Assembly: GCF_900111485.1 (NCBI RefSeq)
Contig: NZ_FOIC01000003.1
Span: 218,588-282,587 of the forward strand
DNA from: Natrinema hispanicum
Lineage (GTDB): Archaea; Halobacteriota; Halobacteria; Halobacteriales; Natrialbaceae
DNA: 64,000 nt
Direction: 5' to 3'
In this document: positions 51,005-60,197 of the stretch, one piece after another
Layout: each line of letters starts with the position of its first letter
How positions within the stretch are numbered: the stretch's first letter is position 1
Translations under genes and position numbers: made by a program
Notes under the pieces: model-generated
Told to the model about the DNA's origin: nothing
Database searches by the model: none
What the model saw: the letters and a program-made list of their open reading frames with translations, nothing else

Positions 51005-51778
51005 ATGAAGCTCACCGGCGTGGCGGACCTGCCCGAGATCCGCCCCGGCGACGACATCGCCGCGCTCGTCGCAGAGCGGACCGCCCTCGAGCCCGGCGAC
51101 GTACTCACCGTTGCGAGTACGATCGTCTCGAAAGCCGAGGGCCGGACGGCCGATCTCGCCGACTACCCCGTCAGCGGCCGCGCCCAGGAGATCGCCGACC
51201 GCATCGAAGCCGTGGCCGGCGAGGAGAAGGATCCGCGGTTCGCACAGGCGGTGCTCGAGGAGAGCACGGAACTGCTGATTGACTGTCCGTTCCTGCTGGC
51301 CGAAACCCGCTTTGGGCATATCGCGCCGAACGCGGGGATCGACCGCTCGAACGTGCCCGACCACGACCTGTTGTTGCTGCCGAAGCGACCGCGCGAGAGC
51401 GCCGAGCGGATCCGTGCGGGCCTCGAAGCGCGCGGCATCGAGGACGTCGCGGTGATCGTCACCGACACCTGCGGGCGGTCGTTTCGCCACGGTCAACAGG
51501 GCGTCGCGATCGGCTGGGCCGGCATGCCCGCGAGCCGGGACTGGCGCGGCGAACGCGACCGCGACGGCCACGAACTCGGCGTCACCGTCCAGTCCGTGGT
51601 CGACGAACTGGCGGCCGCCGCGAACCTCGTGACTGGCGAAGGTGCCGGCGGGACACCCGCTGTGGTCGTTCGTGACTGGGACTTTGGCGATCACGACGGG
51701 AGTGACGAACTGTTTCGCGCCGTCGAGGACGACCTCGTCCGACAGGCGCTGCGAGAATGGAGCTTTGACGACGCATGA
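51005..51778 (+). CDS. cofE: Coenzyme F420-0:L-glutamate ligase
   Basis: A 257-residue enzyme that adds glutamates to F420-0 with GTP, the final step of coenzyme F420 synthesis. Motifs are 'LPEIRPGDDIAALVAERT', 'DVLTVASTIVSKAEGR', 'RFGHIAPNAGIDRSNVP', 'LLLPKRPRESAERIR' and 'VIVTDTCGRSFRHGQQGVAIGWAGMP', covering the metal and GTP sites. It overlaps mer by four bases. Confidence 0.95.
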   Translation: MKLTGVADLPEIRPGDDIAALVAERTALEPGDVLTVASTIVSKAEGRTADLADYPVSGRAQEIADRIEAVAGEEKDPRFAQAVLEESTELLIDCPFLLAETRFGHIAPNAGIDRSNVPDHDLLLLPKRPRESAERIRAGLEARGIEDVAVIVTDTCGRSFRHGQQGVAIGWAGMPASRDWRGERDRDGHELGVTVQSVVDELAAAANLVTGEGAGGTPAVVVRDWDFGDHDGSDELFRAVEDDLVRQALREWSFDDA

Positions 51779-52812
51779 CAGGAAACACCGACTCGAGTGA
51801 CGACGTACCGACCGCGAACGACGACCCGACGTGGGCCATCGAACTCACGCCAGAACATCCGCCAGAGCGGATCGCCGACCTCGCGGCGCTGGCCGAGGAC
51901 GAGGGGTTCGACATCGCCTTTGCGAGCAGCCACTACTTCAACCGCGACCCGTTCGTGGTGTGCTCGCGGATGGCCGACGCCACCGACGAGCTCCGGCTCG
52001 GTCCGGGCGTGGTCAACCCCTACGAGACCCATCCGGTAAAGCTCGCAGCACAGGTAGCGACGATCGACGAGGTCAGCGACGGCCGCGCAGTCTTCGGCGT
52101 CGGTGCCGGTGACCGCTCCTCGCTGTCGAATCTCGGGATCGACCGCGACCGGCCATTGCGGCGCGTCCTCGAGACGTTCGATCTCGCGCGCGATCTGTGG
52201 GTCGGCGAGACGGTCACCCACGACGGAACTTTCAGCGCGACCGACGCCTCGCTGAATCTCGAGCCCCCATCCGGACAGATCCCGACCTACGTCGGCGCAC
52301 AGGGGCCGCACATGCTCCGGATGAGCGCGAAACACGCCGACGGCGCGCTGGTCAACGCCTCGCATCCGAAAGACCTCGAGTGGGCCGCGGGCCAACTCGA
52401 AAAAGGGCTGGCAGAGCGGCCGGACGACTACGGCGACTTCGAGGCACTCGCGTTCGCGAGCGTCAGCGTCGCCGGCAGCGAGGACGAGGCGCGCGAGGCG
52501 GCGCGCCCACCCGTCGCCTTTATTGTCGGCGGGGCGGCGGAACCGGTCCTCGAGCGCCACGACATCGACCGTGAGGCTGCCACAGCGGTGAGCGACGCGC
52601 TCGAGCAAGGAGAGCTTACCGAGGCGTTCGGTCACGTCACCCCGGCGATGATCGACGCCTTCTGTATCGCGGGGACGACGGAAACGGTCGCCGACCAGTT
52701 CGCGGCGGCGCTCGAGCACGTCGATGGGATCGTCGTGGGCTCGCCGCTGGGGCCGGATCTCGAAGATGCAGTCGAACGTGCAAGCGAGGCGCTCACACGC
52801 GCGACGCAATAA
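51775..52812 (+). CDS. mer: 5,10-methylenetetrahydromethanopterin reductase (F420-dependent LLM family)
   Basis: A 345-residue luciferase-like TIM barrel that reduces the methylene-pterin/folate carrier with F420H2. 'WAIELTPEHPPERIADLAALAEDEGFDIAFASSHYFNRDPFV', 'LRLGPGVVNPYETHPVKLAAQVATIDEVSDGRAVFGVGAGDRSSL' and 'GAQGPHMLRMSAKHADGALVN' are typical. In haloarchaea the one-carbon carrier is thought to be a folate, so the physiological substrate may be methylene-tetrahydrofolate. An acidic 15-residue N-terminal extension is typical of halophiles. Co-transcribed with cofE. Confidence 0.92.
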   Translation: MTGNTDSSDDVPTANDDPTWAIELTPEHPPERIADLAALAEDEGFDIAFASSHYFNRDPFVVCSRMADATDELRLGPGVVNPYETHPVKLAAQVATIDEVSDGRAVFGVGAGDRSSLSNLGIDRDRPLRRVLETFDLARDLWVGETVTHDGTFSATDASLNLEPPSGQIPTYVGAQGPHMLRMSAKHADGALVNASHPKDLEWAAGQLEKGLAERPDDYGDFEALAFASVSVAGSEDEAREAARPPVAFIVGGAAEPVLERHDIDREAATAVSDALEQGELTEAFGHVTPAMIDAFCIAGTTETVADQFAAALEHVDGIVVGSPLGPDLEDAVERASEALTRATQ

Positions 52813-52833
52813 AAACGAACCTGCGGAATCTCC

Positions 52834-53010
52834 TTAGCTCGCAGTAAAGAGGTTGCCGACGGCACCGAGCGTCAGCAGCCCGAAGACGGCCATCGAGAAC
52901 GCGACGAGGAGCCCACCGACCAGGACGAGCAGGGGCGCGAGTCCGTCGCCCATCGCCACGTCGCTGAAGAGGGTGATCATTTCGCTAATGTTGTCCACGA
53001 TAATGTTCAT
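52834..53010 (-). CDS. Small hydrophobic membrane protein
   Basis: A 58-residue protein (MNIIVDNISEMITLFSDVAMG...) with two helices: a shorter amphipathic one near the start and a strongly hydrophobic one (APLLVLVGGLLVAFSMAVFGLLTLGAV). The ATG at 53010 is preferred to an upstream GTG/ATG at 53028. It is convergent with mer and divergent from the zinc-ribbon gene. Function unknown; a regulator or chaperone of a membrane complex is possible but there is no evidence. Confidence 0.55.
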   Translation of the reverse strand: MNIIVDNISEMITLFSDVAMGDGLAPLLVLVGGLLVAFSMAVFGLLTLGAVGNLFTAS

Positions 53011-53085
53011 CGGTGTGATAGTGACCATATTCGGGGGTTGTTATCGATGCTACTTGGCGGTGCCGGTCCCGCGCCGACGGAGCGA

Positions 53086-53090
53086 TTATA
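53086..53090 (+). promoter_or_regulatory. TATA box for the zinc-ribbon protein
   Basis: TTATA centred 27 nt before the GTG at 53115, giving a leaderless transcript and supporting the unusual start codon. Confidence 0.5.
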
Positions 53091-53114
53091 CCGGTTGCAG
53101 ACCTAATCCGGCGC

Positions 53115-53324
53115 GTGACCGACGACGCGACGCTTTCAGATTTCGCAGCCGCTGACGAGGAGTCGCCGACGGACGCGAGTACCGACGCAGACGGGTCGAC
53201 GGGGGAAGCCAGCCTGTCGACGTACGCCTGGGGCGAGTACATGTGTCCCCAGTGTGAGCAGTCGACCAACCGCGCCTGGCGTGATGACGGCGGCCTCGTC
53301 TGTCCTGACTGCAAATCGTGGTAA
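53115..53324 (+). CDS. Small zinc-ribbon protein
   Basis: A 69-residue protein with a GTG start. The first 35 residues are acidic and disordered. The rest is 'YAWGEYMCPQCEQSTNRAWRDDGGLVCPDCKSW', a single zinc ribbon with CPQC and CPDC knuckles. This matches a haloarchaeal zinc-ribbon family of unknown role; a link to transcription or RNA is possible. The cold-shock gene follows on the same strand with its own promoter. Confidence 0.75.
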   Translation: MTDDATLSDFAAADEESPTDASTDADGSTGEASLSTYAWGEYMCPQCEQSTNRAWRDDGGLVCPDCKSW

Positions 53325-53386
53325 GGGACGGGAGAGACCGGCAATAGAGCCCGTCTCGAGGCGGGCTTGCGAGTGCGCTCCCGAAG

Positions 53387-53393
53387 TTTTATG
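53387..53393 (+). promoter_or_regulatory. TATA box for the cold-shock protein gene
   Basis: TTTTATG centred about 31 nt before the ATG at 53421, giving a leader of only a few bases. Confidence 0.45.
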
Positions 53394-53420
53394 TTTTCGT
53401 CGCGGTTGTATTCACTTGCA

Positions 53421-53615
53421 ATGGCGAAAGGTACGGTCGCATTCTTCAACGACACTGGCGGCTACGGATTCATCGAGACTGACGACGCGGACGAGGACGT
53501 GTTCTTCCACATGGAGGACATCGGCGGTCCTGACCTCGAGGAGGGGCAGGAGCTGGAATTCGACATCGAGGAGGCCGAGAAGGGGCCACGCGCGACCAAC
53601 GTCGAGCGGCTCTAG
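53421..53615 (+). CDS. Cold-shock protein (CspA family)
   Basis: A 64-residue single cold-shock domain. RNP1 is present as 'GGYGFIET' and RNP2 as 'VFFHMEDI', the nucleic-acid-binding strands of the OB fold. The protein is very acidic for the family, a halophile trait. It binds single-stranded RNA or DNA and is often abundant. The strong TATA box agrees with high expression; a GC hairpin stands downstream. Confidence 0.95.
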   Translation: MAKGTVAFFNDTGGYGFIETDDADEDVFFHMEDIGGPDLEEGQELEFDIEEAEKGPRATNVERL

Positions 53616-53663
53616 GCAGGTCCGACAGGAGGTATCGTTTTCTGATTGCTACGTCCATAGCGG

Positions 53664-53683
53664 CAGCGCTCGCGTGAGCGCTG
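53664..53683 (+). terminator. GC hairpin after the cold-shock gene
   Basis: CAGCGCTC and GAGCGCTG around a 4-nt loop, about 50 nt after the stop; T-rich GTTTTC lies just before it at about 53637. Either could end the transcript. Confidence 0.4.
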
Positions 53684-53812
53684 AGGGCTCGAGCGACTGC
53701 TATCGGCGGCCACGTCTTCTGCTATAGGTGTCATTCACGTATCACAAAACATATGTTCCGAAGTGTTGGATGGCGTCGTACTGGCCGAGTCCCCGCCAAA
53801 AGCCACCAGCAT

Positions 53813-54793
53813 ATGACTGATACGAATTCGACAGGAGATGCAAGCACCGAGCCAACGGCCGCTGGCGATCACCTCGAGATCCCGACGGTCGAACGGCTCT
53901 GTGCCGACATCGAAGCAAACGTCTCACGCGTCATCGTCGGCCACGAAGACGTTATCGAACACGTCGTCATCGCCCTCCTCGGCCGTGGCCACGTCTTACT
54001 CGATGACGTTCCCGGCGTCGGCAAGACCATGCTCGCGCGATCAGTCGCCACATCGGTCGACTGTTCGTTCAGCCGCATCCAGTTTACGCCCGATCTCCTC
54101 CCGACCGACGTCACCGGCGTGAACGTCTTCAACCAGCAAACCCGCGAGTTCGAGTTCCAGCCCGGCCCCGTCTTCGGCAACATCGTGCTGGGCGACGAGA
54201 TCAACCGCGCGCCGCCGAAGACCCAGGCCGCGTTGCTCGAGGCCATGGAAGAAGAGCAAGTCACTACCGACGGTCAGACGCGCACGCTGCCGACGCCGTT
54301 TACCGTGATCGCGACTCAGAACGCCGTTGAACCGAATCGGACCTACGACCTGCCCTTCGCCGAGGTCGACCGTTTCATGAAGAAACTCCACCTGGGCTAC
54401 CCCGAGCCTGACGAGGAAGCTGACTTACTCGGCCGGACCGTCGGTGACCACCCCATCGAGTCGCTCGAGCCGGTGACCGACCGCGAGACGCTCGTTGCCG
54501 CCCGTGAAACCGTCTCGAGAGTGCAGGTCGCACAGCCGGTTCGAGAGTACGTGACCCGACTCGCGGCCGACACCCGCGAACACGCTAACATCGGCGTCAG
54601 CCCCCGCGGGACGATCTCGCTGTTGCGCGCGGCACAGGCGCGTGCCGCCGCGAACGGCCGGGAGTACGTCCTCCCCGACGACATCCAGACCGAAGCCCCC
54701 GTCGTCATGAGCCATCGGATCAAAACGGCCGACCGTGATCGTGACGGGGACGCGATCGTCGCCGACGCGCTCGAGCGTGTCCCCATCGAATGA
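53813..54793 (+). CDS. MoxR family AAA+ ATPase
   Basis: A 326-residue AAA+ protein: Walker A 'DVPGVGKTMLARSVA', Walker B/sensor 'NIVLGDEINRAPPKTQAALLEAMEE', 'FTVIATQN' and arginine-finger region 'DLPFAEVDRFMKKLHLGYP'. MoxR proteins act as chaperones or maturation factors with a DUF58 partner, here the next gene (four-base ATGA overlap). ATG 53813 is chosen; the frame upstream is basic and unlike the family. First gene of a three-gene operon. Confidence 0.92.
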   Translation: MTDTNSTGDASTEPTAAGDHLEIPTVERLCADIEANVSRVIVGHEDVIEHVVIALLGRGHVLLDDVPGVGKTMLARSVATSVDCSFSRIQFTPDLLPTDVTGVNVFNQQTREFEFQPGPVFGNIVLGDEINRAPPKTQAALLEAMEEEQVTTDGQTRTLPTPFTVIATQNAVEPNRTYDLPFAEVDRFMKKLHLGYPEPDEEADLLGRTVGDHPIESLEPVTDRETLVAARETVSRVQVAQPVREYVTRLAADTREHANIGVSPRGTISLLRAAQARAAANGREYVLPDDIQTEAPVVMSHRIKTADRDRDGDAIVADALERVPIE

Positions 54794-55791
54794 GACTCAC
54801 ACGCCGAGGCTGGGCCGTCGTCGCAACCGCGGGCGGAGCCGTCGCGCTGAGCTGGCGATTCGGTCCCCGAGCGCTGAACGCGGTTGTCGTCCCACTGGTC
54901 GTCGTCCTGCTTGCCGGCCTCGTCACGGTCGGCCGCACAGATCGGCCGCGTGTCACCCGCCAGCCCGTCGCCGAGGGCTTCGTCGGCGAGCACCGGACGG
55001 TCGCACTCACGATCGAAACCGATGGCCCGCTCGCCGCAACCGTCAGCGACGCCGTTGGTGAGGGCCTCTCGGCAGCCACCAGACCCGTTGCCGCGATCAC
55101 GCTCGAGGACGAACAGACGGTCACCTACGACGTCGAACTCGCACACCGAGGCCGCCACCGAGTCGGACCACTCGAGATCGTCGTCAGCGACGTCGTCGGC
55201 CTCGTCGAACGTCGCTTCGAGTACCACGAACGAACGTCCGTGCTTACCTATCCGCGAGTCCACGAGGTCGGTCAGGGAGCCGCCGACGAGCTGCAGGCGC
55301 TGGCTGGCATCACCGAGCGCCGCGAGCACGAGACGTTCGACCACCTCCGGGAATACCACCGTGGAGACCCGCTTCGCGACGTTCACTGGAAGAGCGCAGC
55401 CAAACGCCCCGACGGTGACCTGCTCGTCAGGGAGTACGCTGAAAGGGAGGGCAGCACTGCCGTCAGCGTCGCCGCCGAATGTGTCGCCGGCCGCGACGAC
55501 GAGGTGGCGGCGGCCGCCGCGACTGTCGTGACCGTCCTCCTCGAGCGAGAGCTCTCGGTCGGGCTCGTCGTTCCCGACGGGAACGTGCCACCAGACGCGG
55601 GCCGGGAGCACCACCGGACGCTCCTCGGCCTGCTTGCCGTCGTCGGTGCCGGCGAACTCGACGAACGAACACGACGGGCCGCCGATGTGGTGGTTCGGAC
55701 CGACGCACACGGAACGACGATCGTCGCCGACGATCGCGAACTGCCCTTCGATGAGCTTGCTATTGGCGACCACCCGGAGGTGACGACATGA
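54790..55791 (+). CDS. DUF58 domain protein
   Basis: A 333-residue protein. Two hydrophobic helices lie near residues 8-25 and 32-48, then a beta-rich region and the family motif 'REYHRGDPLRDVHWKSAAKRPDGDLLVREY' (about 183-215), followed by a vWA-like fold. DUF58 proteins work with MoxR ATPases. It overlaps both neighbours by four bases, so the three proteins are made together. Confidence 0.9.
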   Translation: MRLTRRGWAVVATAGGAVALSWRFGPRALNAVVVPLVVVLLAGLVTVGRTDRPRVTRQPVAEGFVGEHRTVALTIETDGPLAATVSDAVGEGLSAATRPVAAITLEDEQTVTYDVELAHRGRHRVGPLEIVVSDVVGLVERRFEYHERTSVLTYPRVHEVGQGAADELQALAGITERREHETFDHLREYHRGDPLRDVHWKSAAKRPDGDLLVREYAEREGSTAVSVAAECVAGRDDEVAAAAATVVTVLLERELSVGLVVPDGNVPPDAGREHHRTLLGLLAVVGAGELDERTRRAADVVVRTDAHGTTIVADDRELPFDELAIGDHPEVTT

Positions 55792-58082
55792 GCACGGACG
55801 CGTCTGGGCGAGCCGACGAGCGACCGATCTCGCTCGAGACGAACCAGGTCGGCGGCGCTGGGACTGCCCGCTCGGTCGCACTGTTCTGTGTGCTGGTCTT
55901 GACGGTGTCGTACGTGAGCGTCCTCTATGGGATCACGCAGGTCGTTGGCGGCAGTCTGTCGCTGCTTGCACTCGTCGCGGCGATGCTCGTCGGGGCGACG
56001 GTACTTGCACGACTGATTCGGCCGTGGACCGCAGCGGCCCTTGCGCTGGCAGCCGCTGGGATCGGCTTCGGCTACTATCTCACGTCGGCCGGTGGCGATC
56101 CGAGCGTCGTCATTACGGCAGCCGACACGATCGTCTCGGATACCGTCGCGCTCGCGACCGGGCTGCCTATCCTTCAGATGGTACAAGCGGGCATCTGGAC
56201 GCTGGGGTTTGCACCTGGACCCGTCTTCCTCTCGTGGTATCTCGCCATGCGAGGCCAGTACGGACTCAGTGTCGTCCCCGGCGGAGCCGCGCTTGGGTTT
56301 CTCGTGTTGACCGGCGACGCGGGCATGCTCGTCACCGTGACCGGCACCCTTGCCGCCATGGGAGCCATCGCGGCCGGCGAACTCGAGCGTCACGGTGGCT
56401 CGATCCAGCAGGCGGACCTGCTCGCGGCGCTGTTCGCACTCGCCATTGTCCTCTCGCTTTCGGTCACAGTCGTCCCCGGTCAGCCGACGGCACCGACCCA
56501 CCTCGCTCAGGGCGAGCCTGGGTCGCTCGAGGCAACGCTCGACACCGCTCCTCGGCAGTCAGGAATCGCCGGCCCAGTCAACCTCTCGCCTGCGGTCCGA
56601 TTTACCGTCGAGTCGGACCAGCGATCGTACTGGCGGACCGGCGTCTACGACCGATTCACCGGCGACGGGTGGGTCCGGACCGGTCGGAGCAGCCAGTACG
56701 ACGAGCCACTTACATCGCCGCCCAACGGCGGCGAAACGGTCGAACAGACCATCACCGCCGAGACGAAACTGGGCGTCATGCCCGTCGCGCCACAGCCGAT
56801 CACCCTCGACGGCGACGTGACACGACGGACAACTGTCTCGAGACACGGCCAGCCGCGGCCGGAAACGCCGCTGTCGGCAGGCGAACGCTACACCGTCGTG
56901 AGTAGCGTCGTCGATCCCGACCCAGCGGCGCTTCGGACTGCCGGAACGGACTATCCCGACAGCGTCACGGGCCGAAATCTCCAGCTGCCCGAAAGTACCT
57001 CGAGCGAGTTCCGAGCGCAGACCGCCGAGATCACGGCTGATGCCGAGAATCCATACGAGACCGCAGTCGCGATCGAACGTCACCTCGAGTCATCGAAGGA
57101 CTACTCGCTGTCGGTCACCAAACCCGACGGCAACGTCGCCGAGGCGTTCACGACAGAGATGGAGGCAGGCTACTGTGTCTACTTCGCGACGGCGATGACC
57201 CAGATGCTCCGCGCCGAAGGGGTCCCAGCCCGCTACGTCACCGGCTACACGAGCGGCCAGCAGATCGACGACGAGACCTACGTCGTCCGTGGGCTCGACG
57301 CCCACGCCTGGGTCGAGGTCTACTTCCCCGAGCACGGGTGGGTCCGGTTCGATCCGACACCGGGCGACAGCCGCGAGGATGTCCACACCGACCGGCTCGA
57401 GCAAGCCCGCGACGCCGGCAGCGAGAACGTAGACACGGAAGAAAGCGACGACGTCCCGGTTCCCGACGAATCGTCTGCCCCCACTGGTACCGAGCCCGGC
57501 GAACAACCGGAGCCCGACCCCAACGAAACCACCGAGACGGACGACCCGAACGAATCGACACCGGCGACGCAGGGCAACGAGACGAACGAGACGCCGTCTA
57601 ACCCAGCGACCGGCACGAGCGGCGGCGACTCGATAACCGATGGCTCGCTCGTCACGATCACGCGCGAAACGGCAGCGCTCGGACTCGTAGCGCTCGTCGG
57701 CCTCGCCGCGGGCGCGCGCCGAACCGACGCGGCGACGCGTCTCCGGCGCAAGCTTGGTATCTACTGGCACGGTCGCCGACATGATCCCGATCGAGACGCC
57801 GAACGCGCATTCGCCCGCCTCGAGCGCCTGCTCGCCCGGCAGTACCGTCCGCGGCGGCGGTCGGAGTCGGCCCGTGCGTACCTGCACGCACTGTCGACGG
57901 CAGCCAACGCGGCCGACGCGGCCGACACGACGCCGATCGACGCGCGGGCTGAACGCGTCGTCGACTACTACGAACGAGCGACCTATGGGACCGGCGTCAG
58001 TCGGACGGAAGCCGACGAGGCGATCGCGATCGTCGACGAACTCGCTCGAGACCGGCTCCCGGTGGTCGGCCGGCTGCACTGA
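55788..58082 (+). CDS. Transglutaminase-like membrane protein (TgpA type)
   Basis: A 764-residue protein. About six helices occupy residues 22-205. An external transglutaminase-like domain (about 410-550) has the catalytic triad: Cys in 'EAGYCVYFATAM', His in 'GLDAHAWVEVYF' and Asp in 'GWVRFDPTPGD'. A long acidic linker (about 555-625, Pro/Glu/Thr-rich) precedes a last helix (about 630) and a cytoplasmic DUF4129-type C-terminus ('YWHGRRHDPDRDAERAFARLERLLARQYRP'). Such proteins are encoded with MoxR and DUF58 in many prokaryotes; the external substrate is unknown. Confidence 0.9.
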   Translation: MSTDASGRADERPISLETNQVGGAGTARSVALFCVLVLTVSYVSVLYGITQVVGGSLSLLALVAAMLVGATVLARLIRPWTAAALALAAAGIGFGYYLTSAGGDPSVVITAADTIVSDTVALATGLPILQMVQAGIWTLGFAPGPVFLSWYLAMRGQYGLSVVPGGAALGFLVLTGDAGMLVTVTGTLAAMGAIAAGELERHGGSIQQADLLAALFALAIVLSLSVTVVPGQPTAPTHLAQGEPGSLEATLDTAPRQSGIAGPVNLSPAVRFTVESDQRSYWRTGVYDRFTGDGWVRTGRSSQYDEPLTSPPNGGETVEQTITAETKLGVMPVAPQPITLDGDVTRRTTVSRHGQPRPETPLSAGERYTVVSSVVDPDPAALRTAGTDYPDSVTGRNLQLPESTSSEFRAQTAEITADAENPYETAVAIERHLESSKDYSLSVTKPDGNVAEAFTTEMEAGYCVYFATAMTQMLRAEGVPARYVTGYTSGQQIDDETYVVRGLDAHAWVEVYFPEHGWVRFDPTPGDSREDVHTDRLEQARDAGSENVDTEESDDVPVPDESSAPTGTEPGEQPEPDPNETTETDDPNESTPATQGNETNETPSNPATGTSGGDSITDGSLVTITRETAALGLVALVGLAAGARRTDAATRLRRKLGIYWHGRRHDPDRDAERAFARLERLLARQYRPRRRSESARAYLHALSTAANAADAADTTPIDARAERVVDYYERATYGTGVSRTEADEAIAIVDELARDRLPVVGRLH

Positions 58083-58176
58083 GACGGCTAACAGCCGACA
58101 CTTCTGCAGTCAGTGACCGTGCGAGTCCCAGCGTACTCAAAAAGAACCACGCGAGCGCATGCGGGTCCCGATAGTG

Positions 58177-58184
58177 TTTAATAT
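58177..58184 (+). promoter_or_regulatory. TATA box for the SUI1 gene
   Basis: TTTAATAT centred 28 nt before the ATG at 58209, a leaderless promoter. Confidence 0.5.
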
Positions 58185-58208
58185 GCCCGTTTCATAGCAA
58201 CGAACGTA

Positions 58209-58502
58209 ATGTCGGAAGTCTGCTCGACGTGCGGGCTGCCCGAGGAACTCTGCGTCTGCGAGGACGTGGCCAAGGGCCAACAGCAACTCAACATCCGCAT
58301 TGACGAGCGCAGATACGGGAAAGAGGTAACGATCGTCGAAGGATTCGATCCGAAGGACGTCGATCTGGACAGTCTCTCGTCGGATCTCAAATCGAAGTTC
58401 GCCTGTGGCGGCACCGTCGAGGACGACCAGATCGAACTGCAGGGGAACCACACCGGCCGCATCGAGGATTTCCTTCGGGACCGCGGCTTCAACGTCGCCT
58501 AA
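58209..58502 (+). CDS. Translation initiation factor aIF1 (SUI1)
   Basis: A 97-residue protein. A short zinc-knuckle-like start ('[13 protein letters not shown]') precedes the SUI1 fold: '[21 protein letters not shown]', '[15 protein letters not shown]' and '[20 protein letters not shown]', the last being the signature segment. It guards start-codon choice on the small ribosomal subunit. Single gene with its own TATA box and a T-run terminator. Confidence 0.95.
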   Translation: MSEVCSTCGLPEELCVCEDVAKGQQQLNIRIDERRYGKEVTIVEGFDPKDVDLDSLSSDLKSKFACGGTVEDDQIELQGNHTGRIEDFLRDRGFNVA

Positions 58503-58561
58503 TGCCCGCGATGCTCTGAGACGACTTCCGAACCCACGACCGCGTCACAGTTCTCCTCTCG

Positions 58562-58567
58562 TTTTTT
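58562..58567 (+). terminator. T-run after the SUI1 gene
   Basis: Six thymines about 60 nt after the stop codon, typical for archaeal termination. Confidence 0.45.
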
Positions 58568-58627
58568 ACGTCGCTCTCGAATAGCTGCGTCACTGTCGTT
58601 CGATACGACATCCTGGTAGATAGACGG

Positions 58628-58993
58628 TTAGAACGGCGACTCACGCGTTGCCGACTCCCCGTCGTCCCCATCCTCGCGGACGAGGCCGAACTTCATGCCG
58701 TACTTATCGAGGCCACCAGCCATACTCTCGACGCGCGCGTCGGCAGCCCCCTCGTACGAGCCGATGAGCCGTGCAGCCTGCACGCTCGATTTGCCATGCG
58801 GGCAGACAGTGACGATGTGGTCTGCGTCCTCGAGTTCGTCGACCCGGCTCGTGAGTTCGTAAAACGGGATGTTCTCGCTACCGGGAATATGACTGTGCTC
58901 GAACGCTTGCTCGTCGCGAATGTCGACGATACAAACGTCGGCATCGTCCTCGAGCAGGTCGTGGACCTCGTCAGTGGAGATTTCGCCGTCCAT
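58628..58993 (-). CDS. Single-domain rhodanese
   Basis: A 121-residue sulfurtransferase with 'VCIVDIRDEQAFEHSHIPGSENIPF' (CH2A) and active-site loop 'VTVCPHGKSS' with Cys64. The loop of six residues fits a sulfur carrier rather than a Cdc25-type phosphatase. It moves sulfane sulfur in the cytoplasm, for example towards cofactor or tRNA thiolation; the acceptor is unknown. The last 15 residues are acidic. Confidence 0.92.
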   Translation of the reverse strand: MDGEISTDEVHDLLEDDADVCIVDIRDEQAFEHSHIPGSENIPFYELTSRVDELEDADHIVTVCPHGKSSVQAARLIGSYEGAADARVESMAGGLDKYGMKFGLVREDGDDGESATRESPF

Positions 58994-59087
58994 TATCAGC
59001 GTGTTAGACGCGCGAGCCTAAGTCAGTAAAGGTTTCAGCAGCCGACCGGCCTCGTAATCGAACGACGAGCGAGAAACCCAACAGCGC

Positions 59088-59675
59088 CTACAGCATCCCA
59101 TCTTCTTTCGCGAGCAACACCCCCTCCAACGTCGCGTCGTTCGTCGGCTGCTCGCGGGCACGCTCGAGTGCCTCGTCAACCGGCACAGTCGTCACCTCGA
59201 GAAACTCGTTGTTGTCAAGCTCCCGCTCGCCCGGCTCGAGCCCCTCGGCATAGACGATCGCACGATCGTGGCGCAAGACACCGGTCGCAACCGCATACTC
59301 CTGAAGGAGCGCAGTACTCGTGGGCCGAAAGCCGGTCTCTTCCTCGAGTTCGCGCGTCGCCGCCTGTGTGTAAGACTCGCCGTCCTCGACGATCCCCGCC
59401 GGGAGCTCGAGATGTGTTTCGCGGATCGTCGGACGGTACTGTTCGACGAACAGGATGCGATCGCCGGTGTCACGCCCATCACTACCGTCGTCCGTGTCCG
59501 CGAGGACACTACCATCGACCCGCGCGACAACGACCACTGCAGGCGGCAGGTCTGCCCAGTAGTATCGTTTCTCGCTCCCATCGGGCTGTTCGAAGCGGTC
59601 ATAGCCGCCGTCGTACCAGCCCGTCTCGTACTCGGTTCGCTCCTCGAGTAAGTCCCAGTCGTCGGGTACGGTCAT
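59088..59675 (-). CDS. NUDIX hydrolase (ADP-ribose pyrophosphatase-like)
   Basis: A 195-residue protein with a full NUDIX box, 'GIVEDGESYTQAATRELEEETGF'. 'LFVEQYRPTIRETHLELPAG' just before it resembles ADP-ribose pyrophosphatases. It would hydrolyse a nucleoside diphosphate derivative in the cytoplasm. The ATG at 59675 (MTVPDDWDLLEERTEYE) is preferred over a TTG seven codons upstream. Confidence 0.88.
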   Translation of the reverse strand: MTVPDDWDLLEERTEYETGWYDGGYDRFEQPDGSEKRYYWADLPPAVVVVARVDGSVLADTDDGSDGRDTGDRILFVEQYRPTIRETHLELPAGIVEDGESYTQAATRELEEETGFRPTSTALLQEYAVATGVLRHDRAIVYAEGLEPGERELDNNEFLEVTTVPVDEALERAREQPTNDATLEGVLLAKEDGML

Positions 59676-59761
59676 CGTCAACACGTGGGTCCGCAAGCAG
59701 ATAATAGATGCTGGTCGCTGGCTTGCGGCCGATCCGTTCCCTGTACCCCCGAACGGGCCGT

Positions 59762-60172
59762 CTAGACGAGTTCGCGATACAAGCGCCCAAACGCCTGCCG
59801 CCGAAGCGTCGCAACTGCCGCCGCCTCCTCGTTCTGGAACGTCGCTGCGACGGCCTCATCGCCCGGTCCCACGTGCCAGACAACGTGGTCGACGGCCTCG
59901 TGACCGACCGTCGTCACCTCGCCGTCGTACGTTTCGTGCCAGTCCTCGAACTCCGCGCGGCTCCCGACGTGGACCTCGAGTAAACTCGCAAAAAGCGCGT
60001 CGCGTGCAGTTTCGACGACGTCGCCGGTGACGCGTTCGTCGTACTCGTCGCGGTCGAACGCCATCGCCTTCGCGACCTCACGGACGACCGTCTGGGCTGC
60101 AGGACCGACGGCGTCGTACGTCGCTCGCGCGTCCTCGACCGACTCGAAGGCAAACGTCCCCTCGGTGTGCAT
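59762..60172 (-). CDS. DUF5809 family protein
   Basis: A 136-residue acidic haloarchaeal protein ('MHTEGTFAFESVEDARATYDAVGPAAQTVVREVAKAM...'). It matches the DUF5809 pattern, with 'VDHVVWHVGPGDEAVAATFQNEEAAAVATLRRQAFGRLYR' at the C-terminus. No enzyme motif is visible. It lies 25 nt downstream of the DUF5810 gene on the same strand; the two families usually stand together, suggesting a shared, unknown task. Confidence 0.75.
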   Translation of the reverse strand: MHTEGTFAFESVEDARATYDAVGPAAQTVVREVAKAMAFDRDEYDERVTGDVVETARDALFASLLEVHVGSRAEFEDWHETYDGEVTTVGHEAVDHVVWHVGPGDEAVAATFQNEEAAAVATLRRQAFGRLYRELV

Positions 60173-60197
60173 ATCAGTCCAGTCGGACGAGTGGTAG